Assembly (NCBI GenBank): GCA_903822245.1
Contig: CAIJOE010000202.1
Location: forward strand, 1 to 14,465
Origin: an uncultured Actinomycetes bacterium
GTDB taxonomy: Bacteria; Actinomycetota; Actinomycetes; Nanopelagicales; Nanopelagicaceae
Direction of reading: 5' to 3'
Length of the DNA: 14,465 nt
The position numbers and the translations under genes were made by a program. The stretch's first letter is position 1; each line of letters opens with the position of its first letter. The notes under the pieces were generated by a model that worked only from the letters and a program-made list of their open reading frames with translations, ran no database searches and was not told the DNA's origin. Shown piece after piece: positions 8,930-14,465 of the stretch.

Positions 8930-8946
8930 GATGTGGTCGGATGTGG
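8930..8946. repeat. Tandem GATGTGG repeat with 10-bp period upstream of gap
   Basis: GATGTGG occurs at 8930-8936 and again at 8940-8946, separated by TCG. The 10-bp period puts both copies on roughly the same face of the helix, immediately upstream of the candidate -35 box of gap. That position would suit an activator or regulator. The copies are seen directly; the function is inference. Confidence 0.5.
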
Positions 8947-8948
8947 TT

Positions 8949-8966
8949 TTGCCCGTTTTAAGGCAA
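8949..8966. promoter_or_regulatory. Inverted repeat TTGCC-N8-GGCAA, candidate operator of gap
   Basis: Perfect 5-bp arms TTGCC (8949-8953) and GGCAA (8962-8966) are separated by 8 bases. The left arm overlaps the candidate -35 box and the rest covers the promoter spacer, where a bound dimeric repressor would block RNA polymerase. Short arms like these also arise by chance, so the operator role is a guess from position. Confidence 0.35.
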
Positions 8967-8977
8967 TCATCTACTTT
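8949..8977 (+). promoter_or_regulatory. Candidate sigma70-type promoter of the gap-pgk-tpi-secG-rbpA operon
   Basis: TTGCCC (8949-8954) as -35 and TACTTT (8972-8977) as -10 are separated by exactly 17 bp. The -10 fits the TAnnnT pattern of actinobacterial housekeeping promoters. A start a few bases after 8983 would leave a leader of about 20 bases containing the gap ribosome binding site. There is no transcript evidence. Confidence 0.45.
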
Positions 8978-8992
8978 TAAAATTCTTCTTTT

Positions 8993-9000
8993 AAGTGAGG
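8993..9000 (+). promoter_or_regulatory. Ribosome binding site that decides the gap start
   Basis: AAGTGAGG ends 6 bases before GTG 9007. An upstream in-frame GTG at 8995 lies inside this motif and so is unlikely to be the start. Confidence 0.65.
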
Positions 9001-9006
9001 TTTACC

Positions 9007-10008
9007 GTGGTACGTGTTGGAATTAATGGTTTTGGTCGAATTGGTCGTAACTTCTTTCGTGCAGCTCTAACTTCAGGTGCCGATATTGAGATCGTTGGCA
9101 TTAACGATCTAACTGATAACGCAACTTTGGCTCACCTTTTGAAGTATGACTCAATTTTGGGCCGTTTAGGTTTACCGGTCACATTTACAGATGACTCAAT
9201 TACTGTTAACGGTAAGACAATTCGTGTTTTCTCCGAAAGAGATCCAGCTAACTTGCCTTGGGGCGAAGTAAAAGCTGACATTGTTATTGAATCAACAGGT
9301 TTCTTCACAAAGGCGGCAGATGCAAAGAAGCACATAGCTGCCGGTGCTAAAAAGGTAATCATTTCAGCTCCTGCCACTGATGAAGATGTAACAATCGTTA
9401 TGGGCGTTAATCATGAAACCTACGACGCTGCTAATCACCATGTGATTTCAAATGCATCATGCACAACAAACTGCCTAGCTCCAATGGCAAAGGTTTTGGA
9501 CGAGGAGTTCGGAATTGTTCGTGGGCTGATGACCACAATTCATGCCTACACAAATGATCAATCAATTCTCGATCAACCTCATAAGGATCTACGACGCGCC
9601 CGCGCAGCCGCAGTCTCTATTATTCCTTCATCAACTGGTGCTGCAAAAGCAATCAGCCTGGTTTTACCTCAACTTAAGGGCAAGTTAGATGGATTCGCAC
9701 TTCGTGTGCCAGTCCCAACTGGTTCAGCCACAGATCTCACGGTTGAACTTAGTAAGGAAGTAAGTGCTGCTCAAATCAATGCAGCGATGAAGAAGGCCGC
9801 AGAAGGTTCACTTAAGGGTTACCTTTCATACACTGAAGATCAAATTGTTTCGGCAGATATTGTTACCGATCCAAGTTCTTGTATCTTCGACTCTGGTTTA
9901 ACCAAGGCAATCGGTTCTACCGTAAAGGTGGTTGGTTGGTATGACAACGAGTGGGGTTACTCAAATCGCCTAGTAGACCTAGTCGGATATGTGGGTAAGA
10001 AGCTTTAA
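9007..10008 (+). CDS. gap: Type I glyceraldehyde-3-phosphate dehydrogenase
   Basis: The enzyme oxidises glyceraldehyde 3-phosphate to 1,3-bisphosphoglycerate with NAD in glycolysis and runs in reverse in gluconeogenesis; it is cytosolic. From GTG 9007 the protein has 333 residues, the usual length, starting MVRVGINGFGRIGRN with the dinucleotide-binding GxGxxG. The catalytic motif ASCTTNCLAP has Cys152 and the catalytic His179 lies in TIHAYTNDQ. Asp34 in GINDL fits NAD preference. HKDLRRARAAA, SSTGAAKA, RVPVPTGS and WYDNEWGYSNR are all intact. The start at 9007 is preferred over GTG 8995 because of the well-placed AAGTGAGG and the family N-terminus. The stop overlaps the pgk start by one base (TAATG), implying coupled translation. 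Confidence 0.97.
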   Translation: MVRVGINGFGRIGRNFFRAALTSGADIEIVGINDLTDNATLAHLLKYDSILGRLGLPVTFTDDSITVNGKTIRVFSERDPANLPWGEVKADIVIESTGFFTKAADAKKHIAAGAKKVIISAPATDEDVTIVMGVNHETYDAANHHVISNASCTTNCLAPMAKVLDEEFGIVRGLMTTIHAYTNDQSILDQPHKDLRRARAAAVSIIPSSTGAAKAISLVLPQLKGKLDGFALRVPVPTGSATDLTVELSKEVSAAQINAAMKKAAEGSLKGYLSYTEDQIVSADIVTDPSSCIFDSGLTKAIGSTVKVVGWYDNEWGYSNRLVDLVGYVGKKL

Positions 10009-11198
10009 TGTCGATCCCTGCTCTAGCAACACTTGAGAGTATTGATCTGCGTGGCAAGAGAGTACTTCTACGCTGTGATCTAAATGTTCCATTGAAAGAT
10101 GGAGTAATTACTGATGACGGTCGGATTCGTGCTTCACTACCAACGATTAAGTATTTATTGGCACAAGGTGCGGCGGTTGTAGTTACCGCCCACTTGGGCC
10201 GGCCAAAAGGAGAGCGCAAGCCAGAGCTTTCACTTGCTCCTATTTCAATTCGTCTTGCAGAACTTTTGGGAACAGAAGTTGCTTTCTCCTCTGAAATCGT
10301 CGGTAGCCAAAGTGCTAAAGCGATCCAAGGTGGGCAAGTAGTACTTCTGGAAAATATTAGATATGAAGTTGCCGAAACTAGCAAAGATGAAGCAGAACGT
10401 TTGGTGCTGGCTAAAGAATTGGCAAGCTACGCCGATGTTTTTATTAGTGATGGCTTCGGGGCGGTTCATCGAAAGCATGCATCTGTTTATGACGTCGCTA
10501 AGTTATTGCCTCACGCAGCAGGATACTTAGTCGCTGCTGAGATCGAAGTGTTAAAGAAACTAACTCAAGCTCCAGAACGACCATATGGGGTTGTATTAGG
10601 GGGCGCCAAAGTTTCTGACAAAATTGGAGTTATCTCTAACCTGTTAGACAAGGTAAATGTTCTAGCAATTGGTGGCGGCATGCTGTTCACATTCCTAGCC
10701 GCGCAAGGTAAGGAAATCGGTAAGTCTTTAGTGGAAACCGATTTAATTCCTACCGTGAATGAACTTCTGGCTAGGGCTGAACAGCTTGGTGTAAAGATTT
10801 TACTTCCGACAGATATAGTCGTAGCTAAAGAATTTTCAGCCGATTCAACTCCAACTATTGTTTCGGCGGATTCAATTCCTGCAGATCAGATGGGATTAGA
10901 TATCGGTCCCGATACCGCCGCTTCATTTGCGGAAGCAATTAGTCAATGCAAGACTGTCTTTTGGAATGGCCCTATGGGTGTATTTGAATTTCCAAATTTT
11001 GCCAATGGAACTAAAGTTGTGGCAAAGTCACTAACTACTGTGTCCGGTATTTCAGTTGTTGGAGGGGGAGATTCAGCTGCAGCGGTTCGCAAGTTGGGCT
11101 TTAAGGATGAAGAATTTGGTTATATTTCAACTGGCGGCGGTGCCTCACTGGAGTACCTCGAAGGTAAAGAATTGCCCGGCATTATCGCACTTGCTTAA
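10008..11198 (+). CDS. pgk: Phosphoglycerate kinase
   Basis: It transfers the acyl phosphate of 1,3-bisphosphoglycerate to ADP, giving 3-phosphoglycerate and ATP; it acts in the cytosol directly after Gap. The protein is 396 residues, full length. Substrate-binding motifs are RVLLRCDLNVPL (18-29) and TAHLGRPKG (60-68). The C-terminal nucleotide domain has GGAKVSDKIGV, WNGPMGVFE and the GGGDSAAAV loop, and ends near STGGGASLEYLEGKELPG. The ATG shares its A with the gap TAA stop, a typical translational-coupling arrangement, and no separate strong ribosome binding site is needed. A 36-bp spacer separates it from tpi. Confidence 0.97.
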   Translation: MSIPALATLESIDLRGKRVLLRCDLNVPLKDGVITDDGRIRASLPTIKYLLAQGAAVVVTAHLGRPKGERKPELSLAPISIRLAELLGTEVAFSSEIVGSQSAKAIQGGQVVLLENIRYEVAETSKDEAERLVLAKELASYADVFISDGFGAVHRKHASVYDVAKLLPHAAGYLVAAEIEVLKKLTQAPERPYGVVLGGAKVSDKIGVISNLLDKVNVLAIGGGMLFTFLAAQGKEIGKSLVETDLIPTVNELLARAEQLGVKILLPTDIVVAKEFSADSTPTIVSADSIPADQMGLDIGPDTAASFAEAISQCKTVFWNGPMGVFEFPNFANGTKVVAKSLTTVSGISVVGGGDSAAAVRKLGFKDEEFGYISTGGGASLEYLEGKELPGIIALA

Positions 11199-11214
11199 AT
11201 TTATTTAATAGCTA

Positions 11215-11226
11215 AAGATCTAAAAA
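11215..11226. repeat. 12-bp direct repeat AAGATCTAAAAA, copy 1 (before tpi)
   Basis: This exact 12-mer lies in the pgk-tpi spacer, just before and partly touching the tpi ribosome binding site. An identical copy lies in the tpi-secG spacer at 12018-12029. It contains the palindrome AGATCT. I saw no other copy of the full 12-mer in the window. Confidence 0.6.
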
Positions 11227-11230
11227 GGAG
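11225..11230 (+). promoter_or_regulatory. Strong ribosome binding site of tpi
   Basis: AAGGAG, continuing as AGAG directly before ATG 11235, is one of the two best Shine-Dalgarno matches in the window. The other precedes rbpA. Confidence 0.65.
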
Positions 11231-11234
11231 AGAG

Positions 11235-12014
11235 ATGCGAAAGCCACTTATAGCAGGTAACTGGAAGATGAACCTCAATCACCTTGAGGCGATTGCAGTA
11301 ACCCAAAAGCTCTCATATTCATTGGATGATAAAGATTACGACGCTGTAGACGTTTTAGTTATTCCACCATTTACCGATATTCGTTCGGTCCAAACTTTGA
11401 TCGACGGAGATCGTCTTCGCCTGGTCTACGGCGCACAAGATCTCTCACCTGATGTAAGTGGAGCATTTACTGGAGATATCTCTGGATTGATGCTTAATAA
11501 ATTGGGATGTTCTTATGTGCTAGTTGGACACTCTGAACGTCGCGCCATCCACAAAGAAGATGATGTGCTATTAAATCGAAAGATAAAGGCAGCCCTAGCC
11601 AATGAGTTGATTCCCATCTTGTGCATAGGTGAAGAGCTCGAGATTCGTGAATCAGGCAAGCATGTGGAGTATGTTTTGAATCAAGTAAGAGCAGGACTTT
11701 CTGGATTCCATAAGCCAGATTTGAAGAAGATTGTTTTTGCATACGAACCTGTCTGGGCAATTGGGACTGGTAAGACTGCCTCGACTCAAGATGCTCAAGA
11801 AGTTTGCCAAGCGATACGTATTGAATTGGCGAAAATCGGTTCCGATGAAATAGCGGCAGCAGCAAAGATTCTTTATGGTGGCAGTGTGAAGTCAGCCAAT
11901 ATTGTTGAAATCATGGCCCAAGAAGATGTAGATGGGGTTCTTGTGGGTGGGGCAAGCCTTGATCCCGAGGAATTTGCCAGAATCGCCAAGTTCCACCGCT
12001 CAGTTACGGCCTGA
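11235..12014 (+). CDS. tpiA: Triosephosphate isomerase
   Basis: It interconverts dihydroxyacetone phosphate and glyceraldehyde 3-phosphate, feeding Gap. The protein has 259 residues, normal for bacterial TIM barrels. Active-site residues are in place: Asn9 and Lys11 in AGNWKMN, His99 in LVGHSERR and Glu171 in AYEPVWAIGTGK, which also begins the flexible loop. The phosphate-binding ILYGGSVKSANI and DGVLVGGASLD motifs near the C-terminus are intact. The ATG has a strong ribosome binding site (AAGGAG). It is the third gene of the gap operon, separated from pgk by 36 bp and from secG by 76 bp, and is flanked by identical 12-bp direct repeats. Confidence 0.97.
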   Translation: MRKPLIAGNWKMNLNHLEAIAVTQKLSYSLDDKDYDAVDVLVIPPFTDIRSVQTLIDGDRLRLVYGAQDLSPDVSGAFTGDISGLMLNKLGCSYVLVGHSERRAIHKEDDVLLNRKIKAALANELIPILCIGEELEIRESGKHVEYVLNQVRAGLSGFHKPDLKKIVFAYEPVWAIGTGKTASTQDAQEVCQAIRIELAKIGSDEIAAAAKILYGGSVKSANIVEIMAQEDVDGVLVGGASLDPEEFARIAKFHRSVTA

Positions 12015-12017
12015 GTT

Positions 12018-12029
12018 AAGATCTAAAAA
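12018..12029. repeat. 12-bp direct repeat AAGATCTAAAAA, copy 2 (after tpi)
   Basis: Identical to 11215-11226, beginning 3 bases after the tpi stop codon. Confidence 0.6.
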
Positions 12030-12030
12030 C

Positions 12031-12044
12031 GGGTATCCTTACCC
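12031..12044. promoter_or_regulatory. Small hairpin GGGTA-TCCT-TACCC with possible -10 box upstream of secG
   Basis: Perfect 5-bp arms with a 4-base loop lie between tpi and secG. The sequence also contains TATCCT (12034-12039), which fits the TAnnnT -10 pattern, with a weak -35 match CTGAGT (12011-12016) at 17 bp. It could be an internal promoter, a small processing or attenuation hairpin, or chance. No T-run follows, so it is not a typical terminator. Confidence 0.3.
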
Positions 12045-12080
12045 TCTGCTAGCCGATTTAAAGCTAACTGAAAAGAAACT

Positions 12081-12084
12081 GGAG
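12081..12084 (+). promoter_or_regulatory. Ribosome binding site that decides the secG start
   Basis: GGAG lies 6 bases before GTG 12091, supporting that codon as the start of a 76-residue SecG, not a longer frame running back into tpi. Confidence 0.6.
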
Positions 12085-12090
12085 AAACAC

Positions 12091-12321
12091 GTGGTCCTCG
12101 CACTTTCACTGTTGCTAGTCCTTACTAGCGTCTTGATGGTAATTCTTGTCCTATTGCATAAGGGCAAGGGAAGTGGTCTTTCAGACCTTTTCGGCGGAGG
12201 AGTGTCATCTTCATACGGTGGAAGTTCGGTCGTTGAGCGCAACCTAGATCGAATCACAATTGTTGTTGGCGGCCTTTGGTTTGCTGGAGTAATTGCACTT
12301 AGTTTAGTTTTAAAGAAGTAG
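12091..12321 (+). CDS. secG: Preprotein translocase subunit SecG
   Basis: SecG is the small accessory membrane subunit of the SecYEG protein-export channel. From GTG 12091 it has 76 residues, typical for Actinobacteria. Two hydrophobic membrane segments are visible: about 2-22 (VLALSLLLVLTSVLMVILVLL) and about 55-73 (ITIVVGGLWFAGVIALSLVL is trimmed at the ends). Between them is the conserved cytoplasmic loop HKGKGSGLSDLFGGG with SSYGGSSVVERNLDR. The reading frame is open much further upstream into tpi, but those residues are not hydrophobic or SecG-like and only GTG 12091 has a fitting ribosome binding site. The position after tpi is conserved in Actinobacteria. rbpA follows after 42 bp. Confidence 0.94.
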   Translation: MVLALSLLLVLTSVLMVILVLLHKGKGSGLSDLFGGGVSSSYGGSSVVERNLDRITIVVGGLWFAGVIALSLVLKK

Positions 12322-12352
12322 TCAGTTTTTCAAATACCGTAGTTTTAGTTAA

Positions 12353-12358
12353 AAGGAG
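12353..12358 (+). promoter_or_regulatory. Strong ribosome binding site of rbpA
   Basis: AAGGAG lies 5 bases before ATG 12364. Confidence 0.6.
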
Positions 12359-12363
12359 TCCAA

Positions 12364-12699
12364 ATGGGTAGTGCAATTCGTGGAAGTCGTGTCGGTGCTG
12401 GTCCAATGGGCGAGGCAGAGCGCGGCGATGCAATTGCACGTTTTCGCGTCTCATATTGGTGCGCTAATGGTCATGAAACAAAACCATCATTTGCCCAAGA
12501 AGAGGGTGTTGTGATTCCGGCAGAGTGGGATTGTCCTCGCTGCGGTTATCCAGCAGGTCTTAACAAAGACAAGCCACCTATGCCAGTGAAGAATGAACCA
12601 TACAAGACTCACTTGGCATATGTGAAAGAGCGGCGCACGGAGTCAGAATCTAAGAAAATTCTAGAAGATGCTCTTGCTCGCCTTCGTGGCGAAGACTAA
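12364..12699 (+). CDS. rbpA: RbpA-family RNA polymerase-binding protein
   Basis: RbpA proteins are actinobacterial transcription activators that bind RNA polymerase and the principal sigma factor and stabilise the open complex. This one has 111 residues, the usual size. The N-terminal tail has the IRGSRVG motif. The core has a four-ligand zinc site: Cys33 and His37 in WCANGHET, Cys57 and Cys60 in WDCPRCG. The C-terminal sigma-interacting region is YKTHLAYVKERRTESE, followed by a charged helix LEDALARLRGED. Mycobacterial RbpA has lost the zinc ligands, whereas Streptomyces coelicolor RbpA keeps them, so this resembles the zinc type. The SRVGAGPMGEAERGD segment suggests the subfamily commonly placed downstream of secG, so a second, canonical rbpA elsewhere in the genome is possible. 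The stop overlaps that of convergent pgi by 4 bp. Confidence 0.85.
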   Translation: MGSAIRGSRVGAGPMGEAERGDAIARFRVSYWCANGHETKPSFAQEEGVVIPAEWDCPRCGYPAGLNKDKPPMPVKNEPYKTHLAYVKERRTESESKKILEDALARLRGED

Positions 12700-12707
12700 A
12701 TCTTTTT
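12682..12707 (+). terminator. Weak candidate terminator at the end of rbpA
   Basis: CTTCG-TGG-CGAAG (12682-12694) is a perfect 5-bp stem with a 3-base loop in the last codons of rbpA. It is followed by CTTTTT with 5 Ts at 12703-12707. The stem is short and 8 bases separate it from the T-run, so termination may be inefficient. It is the only terminator-like structure I can see for the gap operon, and it lies over the stop codon and inside the convergent pgi. Confidence 0.3.
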
Positions 12708-14237
12708 CAATAACGCTAATAACTTTGTAATTCCCAGTTCGCGGTTTTTCAAATGAATCCGTAATAATGGGAAATTTCTAGACTCTAAAGCCTGTCCATC
12801 ACCAAGAGCCTGTGCCATTATGAGTTTTTGAAATGAAATGTTCTTCTTTGGTATGGCGATATCAAATTTGCTATCTCCGGTAATTTGAATAAATTGACCG
12901 TTAGGTTGGCCACCTTTATGAAACTGTCCAGTTGAGTGGAGAAATCTAGGACCCCAACCAAAGCTCACTGCTCGCTTAGTCTTTTCAGCTAAAATGGCCC
13001 TAACTCGCGCAATTTCTTGATCTTGTGATCTATTTAAGTAGGCCATGACTGCAATATATTTAGATTCTGGCTCCAAAAACTTTAAGAGCAATTGCTCGGC
13101 GCTATCACCTTCAAACGTTGAAAAAATTTCCAATTCCTCATCTGCAAATTGAGGTGTTAGTTGTGGAATGGGTAAATTTCCCCATAGCTTTAGTAACTCA
13201 TTAGTTCGGTCTTTTGCCTCGGTGACATTTGGTTGGTCGAAAGGATCAACCTTGAGTGACCTACCAAGTAACGCCGTCACATACTCCCAAAAAATAAAAT
13301 GTTCACCCAAAGTTCCCGTAACCACGAGTTCGGCCGATGAAAGTGCAAAACCGATTCTCAGGGCCGGTCCAGCTACTTCAGATTGTTCATCCTCTAAAAC
13401 TATGGGTAGTCGACCCTTCTCATTCTTACCCGTTGATTCAGCAATTAACTGTTCAATCCAATCAGCCAGCCCTGGAACATTTGAGTTCGAATCAAAGAAG
13501 GCTATGCATTGATCACTTTCCTGCATGATCAAAGTTGCTACTTGTACTACCGTGGAATTTGGCAAGGTGAATTCGCCAACTGTTCCAGCAGCATCATCAA
13601 TCAAAGTCGATGCATCAATTCCCATCAACGCAGCTGGGGTAAGTCCGAATGCACTTAGGGCGCTATAGCGTCCACCAACATTTGGATCGGCGTTGACCGT
13701 TCTATAACCTTCACTTTTTGCCTGCTGATCTAACGGAGAGCCAGGGTCGGTAATAATCACTATGTGATTTTTGGGATCTAAATTTGCTTCTATGAATAAC
13801 TCAGTGAAATATGCACGCTGAGAGGCAGTCTCAATCGTCGATCCAGATTTAGACCCAACAACGACAAGGGTTTTGTTTAACTGCGTCGGCGTGCCATCTT
13901 TAATTTGCTGGGGGTCGGTTGAATCTAGAACTATCAACTTTTTCTTAAATGATTTTGCTATTACTTCAGGTGCCAGAGATGATCCACCCATTCCACATAA
14001 GACGATTTGATCTAAATCATTTGCTCTTGCCCACGCGCTTAGTGCATCAAGTTGGGGGAGTAAATCTCTTGAAGAGATTGGCAAATCGATCCAATTAAGT
14101 CTTGTCGCAGCTTCTGTGTTTGGTCCCCAAAGATCAGAATCTTTGTTTGCAAGTCGCTTTACACTCTGGTTTAAATCCAATGCAATTTCTGATACTGGAT
14201 CATATTTTGATAGAGCTGGTCCGGATAGTTTGATCAT
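12696..14237 (-). CDS. pgi: Glucose-6-phosphate isomerase
   Basis: It interconverts glucose 6-phosphate and fructose 6-phosphate at the top of glycolysis. The protein has 513 residues. Visible motifs are CGMGGSSLAPEV (81-92), sugar-phosphate-binding GSKSGSTIET (128-137), GGRYSALS (188-195), ESTGK (267-271), His313 in GEHFIFWEY, DPFDQPNV (331-338) and HSTGQFHKGG (434-443), then AQALGDGQAL near the C-terminus. The sequence resembles the isomerase half of the bifunctional transaldolase/phosphoglucose isomerase proteins known in some Actinobacteria, but no transaldolase domain is attached. The ATG overlaps the tkt stop as ATGA, so it is coupled to tkt upstream. The 3' end overlaps rbpA by 4 bp on the opposite strand. 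Confidence 0.94.
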   Translation of the reverse strand: MIKLSGPALSKYDPVSEIALDLNQSVKRLANKDSDLWGPNTEAATRLNWIDLPISSRDLLPQLDALSAWARANDLDQIVLCGMGGSSLAPEVIAKSFKKKLIVLDSTDPQQIKDGTPTQLNKTLVVVGSKSGSTIETASQRAYFTELFIEANLDPKNHIVIITDPGSPLDQQAKSEGYRTVNADPNVGGRYSALSAFGLTPAALMGIDASTLIDDAAGTVGEFTLPNSTVVQVATLIMQESDQCIAFFDSNSNVPGLADWIEQLIAESTGKNEKGRLPIVLEDEQSEVAGPALRIGFALSSAELVVTGTLGEHFIFWEYVTALLGRSLKVDPFDQPNVTEAKDRTNELLKLWGNLPIPQLTPQFADEELEIFSTFEGDSAEQLLLKFLEPESKYIAVMAYLNRSQDQEIARVRAILAEKTKRAVSFGWGPRFLHSTGQFHKGGQPNGQFIQITGDSKFDIAIPKKNISFQKLIMAQALGDGQALESRNFPLLRIHLKNRELGITKLLALLKKI

Positions 14238-14465
14238 TTTGTGTTTGCGATACTCCGCTTGGCAGCCAAGGCAACATTCTCAGGTGTAAAGCCATATTCC
14301 TTGAATAACTCCGCGGCAGAGGCAGAAGCGCCAAAATGGTCGAGTGAAACAATCTCGCCACAATCTCCGACAAGTGAGCGCCAGCCAGAACCCACTCCAG
14401 CCTCAACTGAAACACGAGCTTTTACAGATTTAGGGAGTACTGATTCCTTATATTCTGGGCTTTGG
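14234..14465 (-). CDS. tkt: Transketolase, C-terminal fragment (5' end outside the window)
   Basis: Transketolase moves two-carbon ketol units between pentose-phosphate-pathway sugars using thiamine diphosphate. Only the last 76 codons are present, reading off the right edge. The translation includes YKESVLPKSVKARVSVEAG, then GWRSLVGDCGEIVSLDHFGASA and a FKEYGFTP ending (the middle run is quoted in two parts: GWRSLVGDCGEIV, SLDHFGASA). These match the C-terminal domain of transketolase: the ARVSVEAG strand, the SLDHFGASA motif and the final helix. The thiamine-binding domains lie outside the window. It ends TGA, overlapping the pgi start codon by 4 bp. No transaldolase gene separates it from pgi. 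Confidence 0.92.
   Translation of the reverse strand, partial: QSPEYKESVLPKSVKARVSVEAGVGSGWRSLVGDCGEIVSLDHFGASASAAELFKEYGFTPENVALAAKRSIANTK

Larger units (their letters stand above)
8864..9006. other. whiA-gap intergenic region with repeats and a candidate promoter
   Basis: This is the longest non-coding stretch, 143 bp to the chosen gap start. Its left part can fold as nested stems: CCTTAC (8865-8870) with GTAAGG (8914-8919), enclosing CGTAGG (8876-8881) with CCTGCG (8899-8904, one G-U pair). No T-run follows, so it does not look like an intrinsic terminator. To the right are a tandem GATGTGG repeat, an inverted repeat, a candidate promoter and the gap ribosome binding site, listed separately. 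No credible small gene was found here. Confidence 0.6.

Noticed and set aside
8995..9006. GTG 8995 as a start adding four residues to Gap.
   Set aside because: It lies inside the ribosome binding site AAGTGAGG used for GTG 9007, and the family N-terminus begins at 9007.
9917..10384. A 155-residue open frame on the minus strand opposite gap and pgk.
   Set aside because: It is opposite two strongly conserved genes, is low in recognisable motifs, and spans their junction; it is a shadow frame.
11932..12090. An open frame continuous with secG that would extend it to 129 residues, overlapping tpi.
   Set aside because: The extra N-terminal residues are the tpi 3' end read in another frame plus the spacer. 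They have no SecG character, and GTG 12091 has GGAG at the right distance.
1..14465. Searched by eye for CRISPR arrays, insertion sequences, tRNA or rRNA genes, prophage or defence genes and toxin-antitoxin pairs.
   Set aside because: None seen. Almost all sequence is accounted for by twelve conserved housekeeping genes in ordinary operons.

Overview
The window is a compact, gene-dense chromosomal segment from an actinobacterium with unusually low GC for that phylum (low-to-mid 40s percent by eye). The placement rests on three things. The first is the block uvrC-rapZ-yvcK-whiA followed by gap-pgk-tpi-secG. The second is an RbpA-family RNA polymerase-binding protein. The third is the WhiA N-terminus, of the type seen across Actinobacteria. 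Low GC, overlapping genes and very short spacers suggest a streamlined genome, such as the freshwater acI lineage (Nanopelagicales); that last step is inference.

Layout, left to right. (1) Positions 1-8863, plus strand, look like one six-gene operon: uvrB (5' end missing), uvrA, uvrC, rapZ, yvcK, whiA. Neighbours overlap, abut or lie within 20 bp. The first three encode the whole UvrABC nucleotide excision repair enzyme; the last three are the conserved RapZ/YvcK/WhiA trio linked to envelope metabolism and cell division. (2) Positions 8864-9006 are the longest non-coding stretch. It holds a 10-bp-period direct repeat, an inverted repeat and a plausible sigma70-type promoter just before gap. 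(3) Positions 9007-12699, plus strand: gap, pgk, tpi (three consecutive glycolytic steps), then secG (Sec translocon) and rbpA. (4) Positions 12696-14465, minus strand: pgi, with the 3' end of tkt upstream of it and overlapping it by 4 bp. rbpA and pgi converge and overlap by 4 bp at their stop codons.

Together the right half encodes central carbon metabolism (glucose-6-phosphate isomerase, transketolase and the triose-phosphate to 3-phosphoglycerate section), and the left half encodes DNA repair and regulation. I found no mobile element, CRISPR array, tRNA, rRNA, prophage gene or defence system, and no strong candidate for a new biological system. The points most worth checking are the structured region upstream of gap, an exact 12-bp direct repeat flanking tpi, the tkt-pgi junction without tal/zwf genes between them, and the overlapping convergent rbpA/pgi ends.
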